A stretch of DNA of 64,000 bases from UBA1672 sp964352665. GTDB lineage: Bacteria; Pseudomonadota; Alphaproteobacteria; Micavibrionales; Micavibrionaceae. Below, one piece after another: positions 61,560-64,000 of the stretch (position 1 is its first letter; each line of letters opens with the position of its first letter). The notes below the pieces were generated by a model that made no database searches, was not told the origin of the DNA, and worked only from the letters and a program-made list of their open reading frames with translations. Made by a program: the position numbers and the translations under genes. The stretch spans positions 186,001 to 250,000 of the forward strand of contig CAYGSJ010000003.1 of assembly GCA_964352665.1 (NCBI GenBank). The letters run 5' to 3'.

Positions 61560-61953
61560 ATCTAAACTCTAATTATTGCTGGATGAACGTCAAACGCAGA
61601 GGGACTCAGAAAGACACAGAAAAGGGCGCATACACGACCCCACAAAAGAAATTTTATATTGATTATGTTTCAGAGAATACTGTTTTTTTATATGTTTGCA
61701 AGTAATTTAGGGTATTTTTTTAAACCTTGATTAACGTTTTTGATCTAAAACGATAGTTCAAGAGCGCGGCTTCAAAGTCTTTAGGGATATAATTATCCTT
61801 TTCAACCGCTCTATGTTTGTGTAAAAGAACTTGTATCTTGATAGAAAATTGAGTTTATAAATGAGAAAGTTTTATAAAACAGAGGGTTGCACTTAGACAA
61901 TTTTCTGTCAGAATAAGCGAGTTGATGACAATCAATAAAGTTAGGTATTAAAA
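61560..61953. other. 394-bp AT-rich intergenic region between divergent genes
   Basis: Separates the TpsB gene (minus) from the unknown gene at 61954 (plus). It contains no recognisable gene or RNA. It should hold both promoters. A TTAA-N7-TTAA element lies at 61720-61734. Confidence 0.6.
61720..61734. promoter_or_regulatory. TTAA-N7-TTAA element, CtrA-box-like
   Basis: TTAA at 61720 and at 61731 separated by ACCTTGA, the CtrA spacing. It lies 161 bp upstream of the TpsB start and 220 bp upstream of the gene at 61954. AT-rich context makes chance occurrence possible. Confidence 0.35.
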
Positions 61954-62574
61954 ATGTATAATGATGACAATTGGAATGAAGTAGAAGGCGATGATCTGGC
62001 CGGTTTTCTGGAGCAGATTAATCCGATTGATGGTAAATATCGCACATCACCTGCAAGTACACAGGTAGCATGGCGCACACTACCTTTCTATGAAAGTGTT
62101 GCACTTATTCGTGTGCAAGATCCCAATTGGGTTAATAAAAGAATGACAATTTACTACCTAACAGATCAGGGTAATTTATTCCGCCTGAACGGTACTTCTC
62201 CACCTATTCATGAGGTAAACAGCAAGGCACCGATCAAGGTTAATGAGCAAAATGTTCTGGATTACCTTAGATTTTTCTGTTTCTTCGTTCGTGGCGATGA
62301 GGGGCCTTTCTACATTGCCGAAGATATGGCAGATCCTAACCTGCCGGATGATATGGATGATACAACACGCTCGGTGATCGAGGGGACAATCCGTCCGGCC
62401 AGCTTTGAAGGTATGAACGAGCAGGGGCATTTCCTTTGTGATGCGGTTGTGTTCTATTCAAATGCCCTGTTTATCGCGAATTTTGCGGTCCAACAAAGCG
62501 GTATGATTGAAATGCTGAATGACCAGCCAATTGCAGGAGATCTGGGCTCGAAGGTTGATAAACCTATTGCCTAG
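61954..62574 (+). CDS. Protein of unknown function
   Basis: A 206-residue soluble, acidic protein, not recognised. It begins MYNDDNWNEVEGDDLAGFLE and has a beta-rich middle (ALIRVQDPNWVNKRMTIYYL) and a C-terminal half with DEGPFYIAEDMADPNLPDDM. It has no signal peptide. It lies upstream of rpmH with a strong terminator between. Whether it is related to the TpsB gene that diverges from it is unclear. Confidence 0.65.
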   Translation: MYNDDNWNEVEGDDLAGFLEQINPIDGKYRTSPASTQVAWRTLPFYESVALIRVQDPNWVNKRMTIYYLTDQGNLFRLNGTSPPIHEVNSKAPIKVNEQNVLDYLRFFCFFVRGDEGPFYIAEDMADPNLPDDMDDTTRSVIEGTIRPASFEGMNEQGHFLCDAVVFYSNALFIANFAVQQSGMIEMLNDQPIAGDLGSKVDKPIA

Positions 62575-62597
62575 GAAATTCTGGATTTTTACAAATG

Positions 62598-62619
62598 GGC
62601 CGCTTTTTGCGGCCTTTTT
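62598..62619 (+). terminator. Rho-independent terminator after the gene at 61954
   Basis: GGCCGC (62598-62603) pairs with GCGGCC (62609-62614) around five T residues, followed by TTTTTC. It lies 24 bp after the stop and separates it from rpmH. Confidence 0.88.
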
Positions 62620-62723
62620 CATTTGACAGTCATCTGATAACCCGCTATAAACCCCCATCTTTTAATAAGAACAGAATTTTACGGCTTTGACATTCAAGTC
62701 GTGTAGATAAGAGGTAGAGATCA

Positions 62724-62858
62724 ATGAAACGTACTTTCCAGCCAAGCCGCCTTGTTCGCGCACGTCGTCATGGATTCCGTGCTCGTATGGCTACAAAAAA
62801 TGGTCGTGCAATTCTTGCGCGTCGTCGTGCCAAAGGACGTAAGCGTCTAAGCGCTTAA
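62724..62858 (+). CDS. rpmH: 50S ribosomal protein L34
   Basis: A 44-residue, highly basic protein with the invariant start MKRTFQPS and the segments RARRHGFRARM and RRRAKGRKRLSA. The ribosome site GAGGTAGAG lies upstream of the ATG. It heads the conserved block rpmH-rnpA-yidD-yidC, which couples a ribosomal protein, the RNase P protein and the membrane insertion machinery. Confidence 0.97.
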   Translation: MKRTFQPSRLVRARRHGFRARMATKNGRAILARRRAKGRKRLSA

Positions 62859-62867
62859 TATAATCCC

Positions 62868-63260
62868 ATGCATACAAAGAAAGAAGAGCTGGCAGCGCTT
62901 GAAATGCTGATAGCTCGTTCTGATTTTCTGGTCGTTCAAAGCAAAGGGAAAAAATGGGTTTCCCATGGCATCATTGTGCAGATTCTTAAAAATGACAAAA
63001 ACACCATTCGGACCGGCTACACCGTCAGCAAAAAGGTAAGTAAATCCGCAGTTGTACGGAACAGGATAAAGCGACGGCTACGAGCTGTGGCTGCTGATGT
63101 TCTACCGTTTTTTGCTAAAAAAGGATATGACTATGTTTTGGTCGGACGCTCACAGACCGAGATACGCTCTTACGATTTATTGGTTAAAGACCTGAAATGG
63201 TGCTTACAAAAAACCGGATTTTACGAGACAAAAGAAAGTCGGAGCGAACAGGATGGTTAA
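62868..63260 (+). CDS. rnpA: Ribonuclease P protein component
   Basis: A 130-residue basic protein that binds the RNase P RNA and helps cleave tRNA 5' leaders. The RNR motif region reads AVVRNRIKRRLRAVAAD, with the central RTGYTVSKKVSKS before it. The start lies 9 bp after rpmH. The stop overlaps yidD by 8 bp. The RNase P RNA gene itself is not seen in the window. Confidence 0.95.
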   Translation: MHTKKEELAALEMLIARSDFLVVQSKGKKWVSHGIIVQILKNDKNTIRTGYTVSKKVSKSAVVRNRIKRRLRAVAADVLPFFAKKGYDYVLVGRSQTEIRSYDLLVKDLKWCLQKTGFYETKESRSEQDG

Positions 63261-63549
63261 GTTTTTTCAAGGTCTGATCCGTATATACAGCTATTTGGTG
63301 TCACCATTATTCGGGAGATCTTGTCGTTTTAAACCGACCTGTTCCCATTACGCGCATGATGCGCTTGAAAAACATGGTGTACTAAAAGGCCTATATCTGA
63401 CATTTTCCCGTATTATGTCTTGCCATCCATGGTGCCAGCGCTATTTTGAAGATCCAGTGCCGGAACGGTTTGCGTGGAGAGATATCTTGAGGTATAAACG
63501 CTCAATCTCCGATGATCGAATGAAGAAAAACCGGACTTTTACGGATTGA
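63253..63549 (+). CDS. yidD: Membrane protein insertion efficiency factor YidD
   Basis: A 98-residue protein that associates with the inner membrane by an amphipathic helix and assists YidC-dependent insertion. The conserved core GRSCRFKPTCSHYAHDAL and SRIMSCHPWCQ carries the family Cys residues. It overlaps rnpA by 8 bp and precedes yidC by 29 bp. Confidence 0.95.
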   Translation: MVKFFQGLIRIYSYLVSPLFGRSCRFKPTCSHYAHDALEKHGVLKGLYLTFSRIMSCHPWCQRYFEDPVPERFAWRDILRYKRSISDDRMKKNRTFTD

Positions 63550-63578
63550 ATAATAGGTAACCAGAGGGCTTTTAAAGA

Positions 63579-64000
63579 ATGAATAATAAAGATCAGATGC
63601 ACCCAGAGGACATGCGTAACCTTATTATTTTTGGTGTGCTTTCCCTTCTGATTTGGTTTGTCTATGACATATTTGTCCTGCAACCACAGAGCAAGGCACT
63701 CAAAGAAGCCAAAATAGCAAAAACCGAACTTATTAAAAACGATCCGGAACTTTTGGAACCCCAGAAATGGGTGCCCCGCAAAGAGGCTTTGGCGAAAACA
63801 GAGCGCGTCCCTTTTGATAATGGCGAGATTATCGGAAGCATCTCTCTAAAGGGCGGGATTATAGATGACCTGACCCTGCGTGAGTATTTTGAAACAGTTG
63901 AAAAAAAAGAACATGTCAATTTATTCAAGCCAAAAGAAACAAAGGAATCGCGTTTTGTAAATTATGGCTGGGTCTCCAAAGACAAATCCTTACGTCTTCC
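63579..64000 (+). CDS. yidC: Membrane protein insertase YidC (5' part)
   Basis: The first 140 codons of YidC, cut by the window end. It begins MNNKDQMHPEDMRNLIIFG with an N-terminal helix (IIFGVLSLLIWFVYDIFVLQ), followed by the start of the periplasmic P1 domain with PFDNGEIIGSISLKGGIIDD. YidC inserts proteins into the inner membrane alone or with Sec. The identification rests on this N-terminus and on the conserved rpmH-rnpA-yidD context. Confidence 0.95.
   Translation, partial: MNNKDQMHPEDMRNLIIFGVLSLLIWFVYDIFVLQPQSKALKEAKIAKTELIKNDPELLEPQKWVPRKEALAKTERVPFDNGEIIGSISLKGGIIDDLTLREYFETVEKKEHVNLFKPKETKESRFVNYGWVSKDKSLRL

Noticed and set aside
1..64000. CRISPR arrays, insertion sequences, prophage genes
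   Set aside because: No regularly spaced repeats, transposase or phage structural genes were seen.

Overview
The window looks like a chromosomal segment of an alphaproteobacterium with moderate GC and compact gene packing. The evidence is an NDUFA12-type complex I accessory gene beside mlaD and a DUF2155 gene, the run DsbA-aroQ-accB-accC-aat, the pair rpoZ-RelA/SpoT, the pair clpS-clpA, the end block rpmH-rnpA-yidD-yidC, and an elongator tRNA-Met of alphaproteobacterial type. Several TTAA-N7-TTAA elements resemble CtrA boxes. A PcfJ-like protein and a prepilin-like protein are compatible with a Micavibrio-like lineage, but that placement is only a guess.

Layout. 1-4.9 kb: rpoZ, bifunctional (p)ppGpp enzyme, family-5 uracil-DNA glycosylase and two uncharacterised genes. 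4.9-9.4 kb (minus strand): two small membrane proteins, an AT-rich gene with a HEPN-like motif, guaA and a DMT transporter. 9.5-12.8 kb: metF and metE, closed by a terminator. 12.9-24.0 kb: tRNA-Met followed by an 11-kb segment bounded by a perfect 48-bp repeat of the tRNA 3' half. This segment is probably an integrated island with no integrase left. It carries a two-component system, then a tightly overlapping lipid-modification/envelope operon (flavin oxidase, DUF1365, cyclopropane-type fatty acid synthase, chalcone-isomerase-like protein, MFS carrier, DUF3833 lipoprotein, SDR, SOUL haem-binding lipoprotein), then nhaA and a conserved unknown.

24.1-29.7 kb (minus): a complete tripartite RND efflux operon. 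29.8-30.9 kb: two tandem TerB-like paralogues. 31.0-34.9 kb: a manganese-type SitABCD ABC importer with its MntR repressor as last gene; the promoter overlaps a palindrome and the transcript may be leaderless. 34.9-42.7 kb: rsmB, a PcfJ-like repeat protein, guaB, rlmE and unknowns. 42.8-48.7 kb: an M48 protease with TPR repeats, two DsbA-like proteins, aroQ, accBC and aat. 48.7-50.7 kb (minus): thioesterase, DUF2155, mlaD, NDUFA12. 50.8-56.6 kb: RidA, a membrane protein, an unusual response-regulator/deaminase fusion, a pilin-like protein, clpA and clpS. 56.6-62.6 kb: glycosyltransferase, sulfotransferase, YeiH-type transporter, an orphan TpsB transporter and an unknown. 62.7-64.0 kb: rpmH, rnpA, yidD and the 5' part of yidC.

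The most unusual items are the tRNA-bounded island in which a two-component system heads a lipid-modification operon, the response regulator fused to a deaminase domain lacking both zinc cysteines, the HEPN-like AT-rich gene translationally coupled to guaA, and phased TTAA boxes upstream of unknown genes. Functional calls rest on motif recognition by eye; no database search was possible.
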